Source of the DNA: Thermoanaerobaculales bacterium
GTDB taxonomy: Bacteria; Acidobacteriota; Thermoanaerobaculia; Thermoanaerobaculales; Sulfomarinibacteraceae
Assembly (NCBI GenBank): GCA_025456145.1
Contig: JALOLD010000026.1
Location: forward strand, 1 to 41,259
DNA: 41,259 bases
Direction: 5' to 3'
In this document: positions 33,097-41,252 of the stretch, piece by piece
Position numbering within the stretch: the stretch's first letter is position 1
Layout of the letters: every line of letters starts with the position of its first letter
Translations under genes and position numbers: made by a program
The notes under the pieces: model-generated
Database searches by the model: none
Seen by the model: the letters and a program-made list of their open reading frames with translations, nothing else
Told to the model about the DNA's origin: nothing

Positions 33097-36000
33097 GGCC
33101 CCTCCAGCGCCGCGAGCAGCGTCGCGACCCGGAAGCCCGACCCGGCGCTTGCCGACTCGAGCCGCGCGAGGGCGTCGTCGATCCGGTCAGCGAGCAGCGG
33201 CTCGGACCAGCTCTCGATCGCGGCGACCGCGCGCAGCCAGCCGATGAGCTCGGCGAAGGCCTCGGCGGAGTACCAGGTCACTTCGTCGTAGACATTGACT
33301 CCGAGGAAGCTCGCGCCGGGATCCCTGCTGAGCAACCAAGCGACGACCGGGCCCGGGTCGACGGCGCCGTGGTCGTCGGCGACCCACCAGCCCTCGAGCT
33401 CGAGCAGCAGCCGTACGGTCTCGGCTGCCCGGCGCGCACCGTCGGCGCCGAGCCCGAAATCCGCCGTCTGCCGGGAGACCATCCGGTCGAGCCGCCACTC
33501 GTCGAACCAGCGTGCCACCACCGATCCCGGCCCGGCCGGGCCGGCCGGATCGCCGAGCCGGCGCAGCAGGAGCCAGACCAGGAGACTCGTCCACCAGCCG
33601 GTCTCGCCGGATGGTGGCGGACCGGCGTCGTTTGTCGCGCCGAGGGCGAGGGCTCGCTCGAGGTCCCGGCGGACGGCGAGCACCACCTCGTCCGGGTCGC
33701 CCGGCTGCCCGAAGCGCGCTGCCACCGCCGTCGCCGCCGCGGCGAGGGAGTCGAGGACCCCGCCGATCGCCGTCGCGGCATCGCCCTCGCCGGTCGCGGC
33801 GTCGACCAGCGAGCGCACGCCTTCGGCGGCGATCAGCTCGGCGAGCGGTGCGAACACGTCGCGGTGCTCGAGCTCGAGCAGCGCGAGGTCGATGCCGTCG
33901 GTCCCGCGGCCGCCGAGCTCGGCCTCGAGCCGGCGGAGCCGGCCCTCGGCGTCGTCGGCGAGATCGCGGAAGTCGACGAAGACGTGGCAGCGGTAGGCGT
34001 CGAGCTCGACGAACAGCCCCTCGTCGCGCAGCCGGCGGCAGGACCGCAGGTACTCGAGCCCGCTCGCCACATCGCGGAAGGCGACGAAGCTCCCATCGCC
34101 GTCGGCGAGCCCGAGCCCGACCGCCAGGTCGAAGCGCTCGAGGCGCTCCGAGCCGTCGGCCGACCGGACGAGCTTGGCGGTCGACCGGCGCAGCCAGCCC
34201 GCGGTCTCGGCGAAGGCGTTGTGGTAGATCACCAGGCTGCGGACACCGCCGACCTCGTTGGAGTAGGCGAAGACGTTTTCGTCGACCCGACCGGTCTGAT
34301 CCTCGAGGTCGAAGAGCAGGAAGCGGTCGACCTCGGCGAAGCTGCCGCGACGGCGCAGCAGCGGGAAGATCTGCCTTTCGTGTCGACTCACCAGGCCGTC
34401 GTCGGGTGTCTCTTCCCAGCGCGGCCGGCGGAACTCCATCCCGTACTTCTCGGCATAGCCCTCGACCTGCCCGTGACCGAACATCGGCAGCCCGGGCAGG
34501 GTCGCCATCAGGGTCGCGACGCCGATGTACTTGCCGTCGGCGCCGAACTGGTCGATGGCGGTGCGCTCGTCGGGGTTGGACATGAAGTTGACATAGCGCT
34601 TGAGGATCTGCGGGTCGTACTCGAGGGTGCTCTTGATGAGCAGCCGGTAGTCGGCGTTGCGCTCGTCGCGGAGCATGTTCATGAAGGCCGAGTTGTAGAC
34701 CCGGTGCATCCCCAGGGTTCGCACGAAGTAGCCTTCGAGCAGCCAGAAGGCCTCGGCGAGGAGCAGCGTGTCCGGCGCCTCGGCGGCGACCCGGTCGACC
34801 ACCTCGCGCCAGAACTCCTCGGGCATGACCTCGTCGAAGGCGGCGCGGGTCATGCCGTGCTCGGCGCGCGACGGGATGTCGCCGCCGGTCCCCGGCTCGG
34901 GGAACCACAGCCGGTGGTAGTGCTGCTTGGCCAGCGTCATCGCGGCGTCGAAGCGGATGATCGGCGAGCGCCGGGCGACGTGGAGGATGGTCTGGATCAC
35001 CGCCTCGCGGAGGTCGGCGCGGCGGTAGTCGAGCTGGGCGGTGTCGTTCCACGGCATCGAGGTGCCGTCGTTGCCGTGGTAGATGAAGCGCTCGGCGCCG
35101 GTCCAGTGGTCGACCCGCTTGAAGACCACCGCGGCGTCGCTCCGGCGCCAGTAGCCGTCCTCGAGATAGACCCCGACCCGACCGTCGTCGCACAGGTCGG
35201 CGCCGGTGAAGCGATAGCCGGGGAACGGCGACCGGTCGAGACCGATGAACCAGTCCGGGTGCTCGATCACCCAGCGCGAGTCGATCCCCATGTGGTTCGG
35301 CACCATGTCGGTCGACAGCCGGATGCCGCGCGCCCATGCCCGCGACCGGAGGTCGTCGTAGGCCGCCTCGCCGCCGAGGTCGTCGGCGATCGAGTAGTCG
35401 GCGATCGAGTAGGCCGAGGCCACGGCGTCGTGGTCGCCCATCCACCGTTTGATCGTCTCCGACGCCCGGCTGCGCTTCCAGACGCCGATCAGCCACAGCC
35501 CGGTGAAGCCCCAGCCGGCGAGCCGGTCGAGCTCGGAGTCGGGTACCGCGTCGAGGGTCGCGATGTCCCGCCCGTGCCGTCGCGACAGCTGGGCGAGCCA
35601 GACGTGGGCGTTCTTGGCGAGCAGGACCAGCCGCGGCATCCAGTCGCGGTCGGCGGAGTAGCGCTCGGGCGCGTCGCCGAGATCGCCCCAGTCGGGCGGC
35701 CGGACCGGGCCCGGCCCGGGCCCGAACCACGGTCTCGACTCCTCGGCGACAAAGCCGAGGCTGGTCAGCACGCGCAGGACGACCCCGCCGAGGTGGGCCG
35801 CCCAGGCGCCGCGGATGAAGGCGAGCTGGCCCTCGAGGCTGGTCGGCGCCGCCCGGACCGGACCGAGCAGCAGGTCGAGCAGGGTCTGACCGTCGCCGGG
35901 AAAGCCGGAGCGCTGCGCGAGGCTCGCCTCGAGCCTCCGGATGCAGGTCTCGTACGCGCTGTCCCGGCGCAGCCGGTCGTCGTCGAAGAGCTCGCGGAAG

Positions 36001-36509
36001 GGTCCGAAGGCCGGGTTGGTGTTGGCCAGCCGGAGCAGCGTCAGCTCCTCGAGCGCGACCTCGCGGTGCGGCCGTCCGCCGCTCGACCCGGCGAGGTAGG
36101 CCGCGACATCCAGCTCGCCGCGGTAGACGGCGAGCGGCGGGAACTCGTCGACGAACACCGCGAGGACCCGGTCGACCGCCGCCGCACCGAGCTCCGCCTC
36201 GAGCTCGGCGAGGGCGTCGGCGAAGAGCCGCGGCCGGACGCGCTCGCGGTAGCGGGCGAGGATCACGTGGAGCATCTCGTCGATCAGCCCCAGGGCGTTG
36301 ATCTCGCTCGCCCTGACCGCCAGCTCGGGGTGGCTCGCGAGATCGCGTGCGGCGTTCATCCGGTCGGCGAACAGCCGCGCCGCGTGGAAGTCGGCGAAGA
36401 CGACGTTGCCGGTCGAGGAGAACAGCCCGAGGTCGAAGCCATAGCGCTCGCGAGCCCGCCGGGAGACGTGGAACTCGCACTCGGGCCGGAGGGTGGTCGG
36501 GGCTCGCAT
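33093..36509 (-). CDS. very large GH13 alpha-amylase-family enzyme with unusual region IV
   Basis: The 1138-residue protein has a helical N-terminal domain (about 1-320), a GH13 (beta/alpha)8 barrel (about 325-760), and a long helical C-terminal part. The four conserved regions are visible: I DMVPNHMG (401-408), II IIRFDAAM with nucleophile Asp521, III LLAEAFW with acid/base Glu586, and IV NFMSNPDE with Asp647. In region IV the almost invariant His before the Asp is Pro646. There is no signal peptide, so it should act in the cytoplasm on glycogen-like or maltodextrin substrates. It is not a recognisable GlgB, GlgE, TreS or TreY. The start is ATG 36509. A TATCAT (36522-36527, minus strand) lies just ahead and would give a near-leaderless mRNA. 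Confidence 0.82.
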   Translation of the reverse strand: MRAPTTLRPECEFHVSRRARERYGFDLGLFSSTGNVVFADFHAARLFADRMNAARDLASHPELAVRASEINALGLIDEMLHVILARYRERVRPRLFADALAELEAELGAAAVDRVLAVFVDEFPPLAVYRGELDVAAYLAGSSGGRPHREVALEELTLLRLANTNPAFGPFRELFDDDRLRRDSAYETCIRRLEASLAQRSGFPGDGQTLLDLLLGPVRAAPTSLEGQLAFIRGAWAAHLGGVVLRVLTSLGFVAEESRPWFGPGPGPVRPPDWGDLGDAPERYSADRDWMPRLVLLAKNAHVWLAQLSRRHGRDIATLDAVPDSELDRLAGWGFTGLWLIGVWKRSRASETIKRWMGDHDAVASAYSIADYSIADDLGGEAAYDDLRSRAWARGIRLSTDMVPNHMGIDSRWVIEHPDWFIGLDRSPFPGYRFTGADLCDDGRVGVYLEDGYWRRSDAAVVFKRVDHWTGAERFIYHGNDGTSMPWNDTAQLDYRRADLREAVIQTILHVARRSPIIRFDAAMTLAKQHYHRLWFPEPGTGGDIPSRAEHGMTRAAFDEVMPEEFWREVVDRVAAEAPDTLLLAEAFWLLEGYFVRTLGMHRVYNSAFMNMLRDERNADYRLLIKSTLEYDPQILKRYVNFMSNPDERTAIDQFGADGKYIGVATLMATLPGLPMFGHGQVEGYAEKYGMEFRRPRWEETPDDGLVSRHERQIFPLLRRRGSFAEVDRFLLFDLEDQTGRVDENVFAYSNEVGGVRSLVIYHNAFAETAGWLRRSTAKLVRSADGSERLERFDLAVGLGLADGDGSFVAFRDVASGLEYLRSCRRLRDEGLFVELDAYRCHVFVDFRDLADDAEGRLRRLEAELGGRGTDGIDLALLELEHRDVFAPLAELIAAEGVRSLVDAATGEGDAATAIGGVLDSLAAAATAVAARFGQPGDPDEVVLAVRRDLERALALGATNDAGPPPSGETGWWTSLLVWLLLRRLGDPAGPAGPGSVVARWFDEWRLDRMVSRQTADFGLGADGARRAAETVRLLLELEGWWVADDHGAVDPGPVVAWLLSRDPGASFLGVNVYDEVTWYSAEAFAELIGWLRAVAAIESWSEPLLADRIDDALARLESASAGSGFRVATLLAALEGP
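35382..35411. repeat. in-frame 15-bp tandem duplication in the GH13 gene
   Basis: GTCGGCGATCGAGTA occurs twice in a row (35382-35396, 35397-35411), coding for YSIAD twice just before the first catalytic region. The identical codons suggest a recent duplication. GH13 enzymes do often have a Y-x-x-x-D-Y pattern here, so function may not be harmed. Confidence 0.85.
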
Positions 36510-36580
36510 CGTTCGGCGGCGATGATACCGCGGAAACGCCGGACGGGGAGCCGACAGGTCGCTTCTGGACGTTGTCGGGA

Positions 36581-36822
36581 TTGAGGGGTTAGAGGTGAGG
36601 GGTGAAGAGTTAGGAGTTGGGAGTTAGGAGTTAGGAGTGAGGGGAGGGGGCTCCCCCGGTCGCGGTCAGGGCCCGCGCAACTTGCCGTACTCCGGTGAGA
36701 CAGAAAGCGGAGCCGCGCTCGCCCTTTTCCCCGTCCAAGACCTCTCGCTCCTCACTCCTCACTCCTCACTCCTCACTCCTCACTTGCGAGCGAAGCGAGC
36801 GCTGACCTCCTCACTCCTCACC
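36581..36822. repeat. facing heptamer arrays between the GH13 and endonuclease-fold genes
   Basis: The left array (36581-36644) is built of GGGGTTA/GAGTTAG/GAGTGAG heptamers. The right array has about five CTCACTC heptamers (36744-36785) and a second short run at 36804-36822, after a TTGCGAGCGAAGCGAGCG spacer. The right side is the reverse complement type of the left, so a long imperfect hairpin of about 240 bases is possible. The right end overlaps the last codons of the endonuclease-fold gene. Between the arrays (36645-36743) I see only a GGGGGCTCCCCC hairpin. Confidence 0.85.
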
Positions 36823-37827
36823 CGCCTGCACCTCGAAGGTCACCGGGCAGTGGTCGGAGACATCGAAGAAGGTGCCGTCCTCGGCGCCGGGACGCGACAC
36901 CAGCTCGCCGCATCCGAGCCTCGCGCAGTGGAGCCACGAGCGGGCCGGCGCCGCGGCGCGGACCCCGCCGAGGTAGACGTGGTCGAGCAACGACGCGCGG
37001 AAGACCCCGTCGGGCTCGCCCGGCCCCTCCCAGTACTGGCTGCAGCCGGTGGCGTTGGCGAGCCGCTCGAGGCCCGCGCCGGCGAGGATCGCGTCGACCA
37101 GCCCGAGCTCGGCGAGCGGCTCGAGACCGGGCCCGCCGACGGTGTTGAAGTCGCCGACGACGACGACGTCGCGGTCGCCGGTCCGCTCGACCTCGCCGCG
37201 GACGAAAGCGGCGAGCGCCCGGACCTGCTCGAGGCGGTGCTCGAGGTCGTCGCGGCCGGCGTCGAGGTGGACCACGACCACCAGGAGGTCGCGCGCCGAG
37301 CCGGCGGTCTCCCGCAGCCGGACCGCGAGGCCGGGTCGCAACCCGGGCTTGACGACGAGCCCGGCGATCTCGATCGGGCCCTCGACCAGCTCGAGGGCCG
37401 AGCCGTCCCAGGCTACCGCGAGGTGCTGACCGGCCCCTCCGCCGTCGGCCGAGAAGAGGATCCGCATCGGCCGGCCGCCGCCGGCGCGGCGGAGGATCGG
37501 CGGGAAGCGGCGGGTGTCGCAGACCTCGGAAAAGCCCATCACCTGGGCCCCGAGCCCGGCCAGCGCCGTCTCGAGGTCGCAGATGTTGGTCCGCCGGCTG
37601 AAGCCCGATCCGGGCGCCTCCGGCCGCTCGTCGAGGGGGAAGTTCCGCAGGTTGAAGCTCGCCACGCGCAGGCGCCCCGAACCGGGGGGCGGAGGCAGCT
37701 CGGCCGGGGTGATCCCGGGCCCGGCGAAGCCGGCACAGCGCAGGCCGCCGCGCAGCACCACCGCGGCGGCCGCGATCCCGATCGTCAGCACGACGACGAG
37801 CGCGACCAGCAGCTTCGAGCGGTTCAC
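36811..37827 (-). CDS. membrane-anchored endonuclease/exonuclease/phosphatase-family protein
   Basis: The 338-residue protein has an N-terminal membrane helix (LLVALVVVLTIGIAAAAVVL) followed by an EEP-fold domain (DNase I/exonuclease III-like). Metal and catalytic residues are visible in RVASFNLRNF, GFSEVCDTRRF (Glu), VVVVHLDAG, VVVGDFNTVGGPG (Asp, Asn) and SDHCPVTFEV (Asp-His). The catalytic domain should face the periplasm or be shed outside. Its target, whether DNA, nucleotides or phospholipid, is not clear. GTG 37827 is my start choice because it puts a short basic segment just before the helix. There is no good ribosome site, and upstream in-frame starts up to 38013 exist. The last codons (GAG GAG TGA) are part of a heptamer array. 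Confidence 0.8.
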   Translation of the reverse strand: MNRSKLLVALVVVLTIGIAAAAVVLRGGLRCAGFAGPGITPAELPPPPGSGRLRVASFNLRNFPLDERPEAPGSGFSRRTNICDLETALAGLGAQVMGFSEVCDTRRFPPILRRAGGGRPMRILFSADGGGAGQHLAVAWDGSALELVEGPIEIAGLVVKPGLRPGLAVRLRETAGSARDLLVVVVHLDAGRDDLEHRLEQVRALAAFVRGEVERTGDRDVVVVGDFNTVGGPGLEPLAELGLVDAILAGAGLERLANATGCSQYWEGPGEPDGVFRASLLDHVYLGGVRAAAPARSWLHCARLGCGELVSRPGAEDGTFFDVSDHCPVTFEVQAGEE

Positions 37828-38006
37828 CGCGACAGTGTCGCGCGAGCCGGGGTCGCTGGCAAGCGGCGTCCTGCCGTTCGCTCCTTGACGGGGCTCCAAC
37901 CGGGACGCACATTGAGAGCACGACAAATGACGATCACGGTGGAACGGGGTCGGAGAAGGCGACCTCCGCCGGCGACGGTCGAAGGTTGCTCGAGGTCTCA
38001 TTTGTG

Positions 38007-38035
38007 TTGACATCGAAACAAAAACGGGTCATTCT
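38007..38035 (+). promoter_or_regulatory. candidate promoter for the cytochrome genes
   Basis: A perfect TTGACA (38007-38012) is followed 17 bases on by CATTCT (38030-38035), a poor -10. The A-rich spacer supports a promoter. The weak -10 suggests activator control. The mRNA would have a leader of about 190 bases. Confidence 0.35.
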
Positions 38036-38123
38036 TCCATCGTCATGAGATTGTCACGGCATATGTGGCAACCCGGTTCGAGCAGAGGGGCCCGGGGCCC
38101 GACGGGCGATCTTCGGGTCACCG

Positions 38124-38139
38124 CGCGGCTCGAGCCGCG
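38124..38139. promoter_or_regulatory. 16-bp perfect palindrome in the cytochrome leader
   Basis: CGCGGCTCGAGCCGCG is a perfect palindrome 94 bases before the first cytochrome start. It could be an operator or, in RNA, a stable stem in the leader. Confidence 0.4.
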
Positions 38140-38232
38140 ACGTCGGCCATTACCCATCCGAGAGCATCGGCGTCGGACCACCGGCGCCCCACCCCACGTC
38201 GAAGACTCCCTCTGGAGTAAGGAGGCAGGACC

Positions 38233-40305
38233 ATGATCTCGATCACGAGGAGCTTGCTGGTGCTCGCGACCGCCGGCGCGGCGATCGCGCCGATGGCGGT
38301 GACCCGGACCCCGGGCGGACGGACCACGCCGGTGGTCGACCCCGACCCTCATCAGCTCTACACCAAGAGCCAGTCGGAGTACTACCTCACCGTCGATGAG
38401 CTCAAGTACATCCGACCCGGGCTCAACATCACCGTCGAGAGCATCGAGATCCCGGCCGATCTCAAGCCGGTGGTCGAGGTCAGCTTCGCCGACGACCTCG
38501 GTCAGCCGCTCGACCGGGCCGGCGTCCTGACGCCGGGGCCGATCTCGATGAACTTCATCCTCGACTGGTACGACGCCGAGCACCGCGACTACGTCGCCTA
38601 CACCGTCCGGACCCAGACCAGCCCGATCACCGGCGTCTCGGCGATCCAGGCGTCGTCCGACTCGGGCGGGTCGTGGGAGGACCTCGAGCTCGGCCGGGCC
38701 CGCTACACCTTCGGGACAACGCTTCCGGCGGGCTACGAGATGTCGGCGACCCACACCCTCGGCATCTACGCCAGCCGCAACCTCACCGCCACCCCGCTCG
38801 AGACGACCCAGTACGACAACGTCACCCACGACTTCGTCCCCGATGGCGGCGCGGTGACCGAGGCCTGGGCGGGGATGCTCGACAGCACCTGCAACAGCTG
38901 CCACGAGCAGCTCGCCTTCCACGGCGGCAGCCGGCGCGACGTCAAGCTGTGCGTGCTGTGCCACAACATCCAGACCATCGACCCCGACACCGGCAACACG
39001 GTCGACATGAAGGTGATGATCCACAAGATCCACACCGGCGCCAACCTGCCGAGCGTCCAGGCCGGAACTCCGTATCAGATCATCGGCTTCCGCCAGGAGG
39101 TCCACGACTACTCCGAGATCCTCATGCCCCAGGACATGCGCAACTGCGTGCGCTGCCACAGCGCCGAGACCCCCGAAGGTCACGTCTGGATGACCCGTCC
39201 GACCCGCGCCGCCTGCGGCTCGTGCCACGACCTGATCGACTGGGAGGCCGGCGAGGGTCACCCGGTCCCGCAGTTCAGCGACGACAACTGCGCCGACTGC
39301 CACCTCCCCGAGGGTGAGTTCGAGTTCGACATCTCGGTGGCCGGCGCCCACGTCATCCCGACCAAGTCGAGCCAGCTCGCCGGAATCAACATGGAGATCA
39401 CCGAGGTCACCGACGTCGCCCCCGGCAGCATGCCGACGGTGTACTTCAGCCTGACCAACGACGACGGCTCGATGGTGGCCGACATCGCCGGGCTTCGCAC
39501 CCTGACCCTGCGTGCCGCCGGTCCGCTCGGCGACACCATCGACCACACCATCGACATCTCCCAGGACGCCCGCACCGCGACGATGGTCGGCGACGCCTAC
39601 ATGGCGACCTTCACCACCCCGATCCCCGAGGACGCGACCGGCACCTGGGGCTTCTCGGCCGACGTCCGCCGCACCGCGGTGATCGACGACGGCTCGCCCG
39701 AGGGCCTCGAGGTCACCGAGGGGGCCTTCAACCCGATCTACTACGCCGCGGTCACCGATGTCGAGGCGATGCCGCGCCGCGAGGTGGTGTCGATCGACAA
39801 GTGCAACGTCTGCCACGACGTGCTGTCGCTCCACGGCGGCCAGCGCTTCGCGATCCAGGAGTGCGTCTTCTGCCACCGCCCGAACAACAGCGACATCAGC
39901 CGCCGGCCCCCCGAGGAGGCGCCGCCCGAGTCGGTCGACATGCGCTGGCTGATCCACCGGATCCACACCGGACACGAGCTGGTCAACGACTTCACGGTCT
40001 ACGGCTTCGGCGGTACGCCGCACAACTACAACCACGTCGGCTATCCCGGCGACCTGCGGACCTGCGAGGGCTGCCACCTCGAAGACACCTACAACGTCCC
40101 GGCCCCCGAGGGGTCGCAGGCGGTGATCACCGAGCGCAGCTTCTACACGCCGACCATGCCGGCGGCGGCCGCCTGCCTGGCATGCCACAGCACGGTCGAC
40201 GCAGCGGCCCACGCCTACACCCAGACCGCGCCGTTCGGCGAGTCGTGCGCCTCGTGCCACGGCGCCAACCGCGAGTTCTCGGTCGACGCCGTCCATGCCC
40301 ACTAG
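38233..40305 (+). CDS. decaheme c-type cytochrome, OmcA/MtrC family
   Basis: The 690-residue protein has ten CXXCH haem sites arranged five plus five: Cys at 220, 240, 305, 328 and 353, then 524, 544, 611, 648 and 672. A beta-rich domain precedes each group (about 45-210 and 365-510). This is the domain plan of OmcA/MtrC-type outer-membrane cytochromes, which pass electrons to minerals or other outside acceptors. An N-terminal signal peptide is present (SLLVLATAGAAIA). There is no Cys before residue 220, so unlike Shewanella MtrC it is not a lipoprotein. ATG 38233 follows GGAGG at 38221-38225. It is followed after 66 bases, with a hairpin, by a MtrA/DmsE-type cytochrome gene. Confidence 0.93.
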   Translation: MISITRSLLVLATAGAAIAPMAVTRTPGGRTTPVVDPDPHQLYTKSQSEYYLTVDELKYIRPGLNITVESIEIPADLKPVVEVSFADDLGQPLDRAGVLTPGPISMNFILDWYDAEHRDYVAYTVRTQTSPITGVSAIQASSDSGGSWEDLELGRARYTFGTTLPAGYEMSATHTLGIYASRNLTATPLETTQYDNVTHDFVPDGGAVTEAWAGMLDSTCNSCHEQLAFHGGSRRDVKLCVLCHNIQTIDPDTGNTVDMKVMIHKIHTGANLPSVQAGTPYQIIGFRQEVHDYSEILMPQDMRNCVRCHSAETPEGHVWMTRPTRAACGSCHDLIDWEAGEGHPVPQFSDDNCADCHLPEGEFEFDISVAGAHVIPTKSSQLAGINMEITEVTDVAPGSMPTVYFSLTNDDGSMVADIAGLRTLTLRAAGPLGDTIDHTIDISQDARTATMVGDAYMATFTTPIPEDATGTWGFSADVRRTAVIDDGSPEGLEVTEGAFNPIYYAAVTDVEAMPRREVVSIDKCNVCHDVLSLHGGQRFAIQECVFCHRPNNSDISRRPPEEAPPESVDMRWLIHRIHTGHELVNDFTVYGFGGTPHNYNHVGYPGDLRTCEGCHLEDTYNVPAPEGSQAVITERSFYTPTMPAAAACLACHSTVDAAAHAYTQTAPFGESCASCHGANREFSVDAVHAH

Positions 40306-40316
40306 ACCCGTGGCGA

Positions 40317-40346
40317 CGCGACCCGCCGCAGCGGCGGCGGGTCGCG
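40317..40346 (+). promoter_or_regulatory. 13-bp hairpin between the two cytochrome genes
   Basis: Perfect arms at 40317-40329 and 40334-40346 with loop AGCG lie between the two cytochrome genes. No T run follows, so it is probably not a full terminator. It could slow RNA decay from the 3' end of the first gene or allow partial termination, setting the ratio of the two cytochromes. Confidence 0.6.
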
Positions 40347-40371
40347 CGCGATCTCGAAAGGACGAACGGGT

Positions 40372-41241
40372 ATGAAACAGCTCACTCCCACCCTTGCGGT
40401 CGGCGTCGCGGCGGTGGCGCTCGCGCTCGGCGGGTTGATTCCCGCCATGGCCCAGGGGACCGACACCTCCGAGGACTGCGCCACCTGCCACGAGGAGATC
40501 AGTGCGAGCTTCGCGCTCACGGTGCACGCGATCGGCGACAGGGGCGGCCCGAGCTGCGTCACCTGCCACGGCCGGGGCCTCGCCCACATGGAAGAGGGCG
40601 GCGACCCGACGCTGATCATCCGGCCGGAGGGGCGCGACAGCGAGCAGCTCTGCCGGCTCTGTCACGGTGAGGCCGGCGGCATGTTCTCGAGCCGCTCGGC
40701 CCACGCCGACGCGTCGGTGCGGTGCATCACCTGCCACCCGCCCCACCCGACCGGGAAGAGCTCGCCAAACCTCACCGCCGACGCGCGGAACGACCTCTGT
40801 GCGAGCTGCCACCCCTCGGTCGCCGGCTCGTTCTCCAAGCCCTTCGGCCACAACCTCGACCGCGGCGGTCTCGAGTGCGTGTCGTGCCACAACCCGCATG
40901 GCGGCTCGGGCGAGCAGAGCCTCAAGATCGACCGCTCGGGCGAGCCCGCCTGCCTCACCTGCCACGCCGAGAAGCGCGGGCCGTTCGCCTTCCCGCACGT
41001 CGCCGGGGTCGCCGGTGACTGCATGAGCTGCCACGAGCCGCACGGCTCGACCAACCCGATGGCGCTGACCCGCCCGCGGGTCGACCAGCTCTGCCTCGAG
41101 TGCCACAGCACCATCGAGGGCGGCACCTTCGGCTCCCAGCCGCCGTCCTTCCACGACCTGCGCAGCCCGCGCTACCGGAACTGCACCACCTGCCACGTCG
41201 CGGTCCACGGCTCGAACACGTCGCCGCTGCTGCTCAAGTAG
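40372..41241 (+). CDS. mtrA: periplasmic decaheme c-type cytochrome, MtrA/DmsE family
   Basis: The 289-residue protein has a signal peptide ending AMA (residue 27) and ten CXXCH sites (Cys at 36, 62, 94, 118, 143, 169, 194, 217, 241, 271). The regular spacing and the segments CHNPHGG, CHAEKRGPFAFPHV and CHEPHGSTNPM are the marks of the MtrA/DmsE family. The members thread through an outer-membrane porin (MtrB) and carry electrons from the periplasm to surface cytochromes such as MtrC. ATG 40372 has AAAGGA upstream. It lies between the OmcA/MtrC-like gene and a further gene whose start is cut by the window edge, 11 bases on, which by analogy should be the porin. Confidence 0.92.
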   Translation: MKQLTPTLAVGVAAVALALGGLIPAMAQGTDTSEDCATCHEEISASFALTVHAIGDRGGPSCVTCHGRGLAHMEEGGDPTLIIRPEGRDSEQLCRLCHGEAGGMFSSRSAHADASVRCITCHPPHPTGKSSPNLTADARNDLCASCHPSVAGSFSKPFGHNLDRGGLECVSCHNPHGGSGEQSLKIDRSGEPACLTCHAEKRGPFAFPHVAGVAGDCMSCHEPHGSTNPMALTRPRVDQLCLECHSTIEGGTFGSQPPSFHDLRSPRYRNCTTCHVAVHGSNTSPLLLK

Positions 41242-41252
41242 GGGGTGGATCG

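Larger units (their letters stand above)
37828..38232. other. 405-bp divergent control region ahead of the cytochrome genes
   Basis: No convincing gene is seen. The middle (37985-38060) is A/T-richer than the rest and holds the only TTGACA-type box here. The part from 38060 to 38232 would be a long leader of the cytochrome mRNA. It contains a perfect 16-bp palindrome (38124-38139) and a small ACTCC-CTCT-GGAGT hairpin directly before the GGAGG at 38221. A possible 63-codon ORF (38045-38236) overlapping the cytochrome start is of low complexity and is not called. Confidence 0.6.

Noticed and set aside
38060..38100. tRNA-like GGTTCGAG word
   Set aside because: The flanking bases cannot form a T arm or an acceptor stem.
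38040..38232. Cyclic-di-GMP (GEMM) riboswitch upstream of the cytochromes
   Set aside because: I looked for the conserved core words and paired stems and found only a loose GGCAACCC-like word. This is not enough to call it.
38045..38236. 63-codon open frame overlapping the decaheme cytochrome start by ATGA
   Set aside because: The product is Arg/Pro/Gly-rich low complexity, has no clear ribosome site, and the region looks like a structured leader. The overlap is probably chance.
38029..41208. 1059-codon minus-strand open frame opposite the cytochromes
   Set aside because: It is an Asp/Arg/Gly/Val-rich antisense shadow. The plus strand codes for twenty CXXCH motifs in the proper frames.
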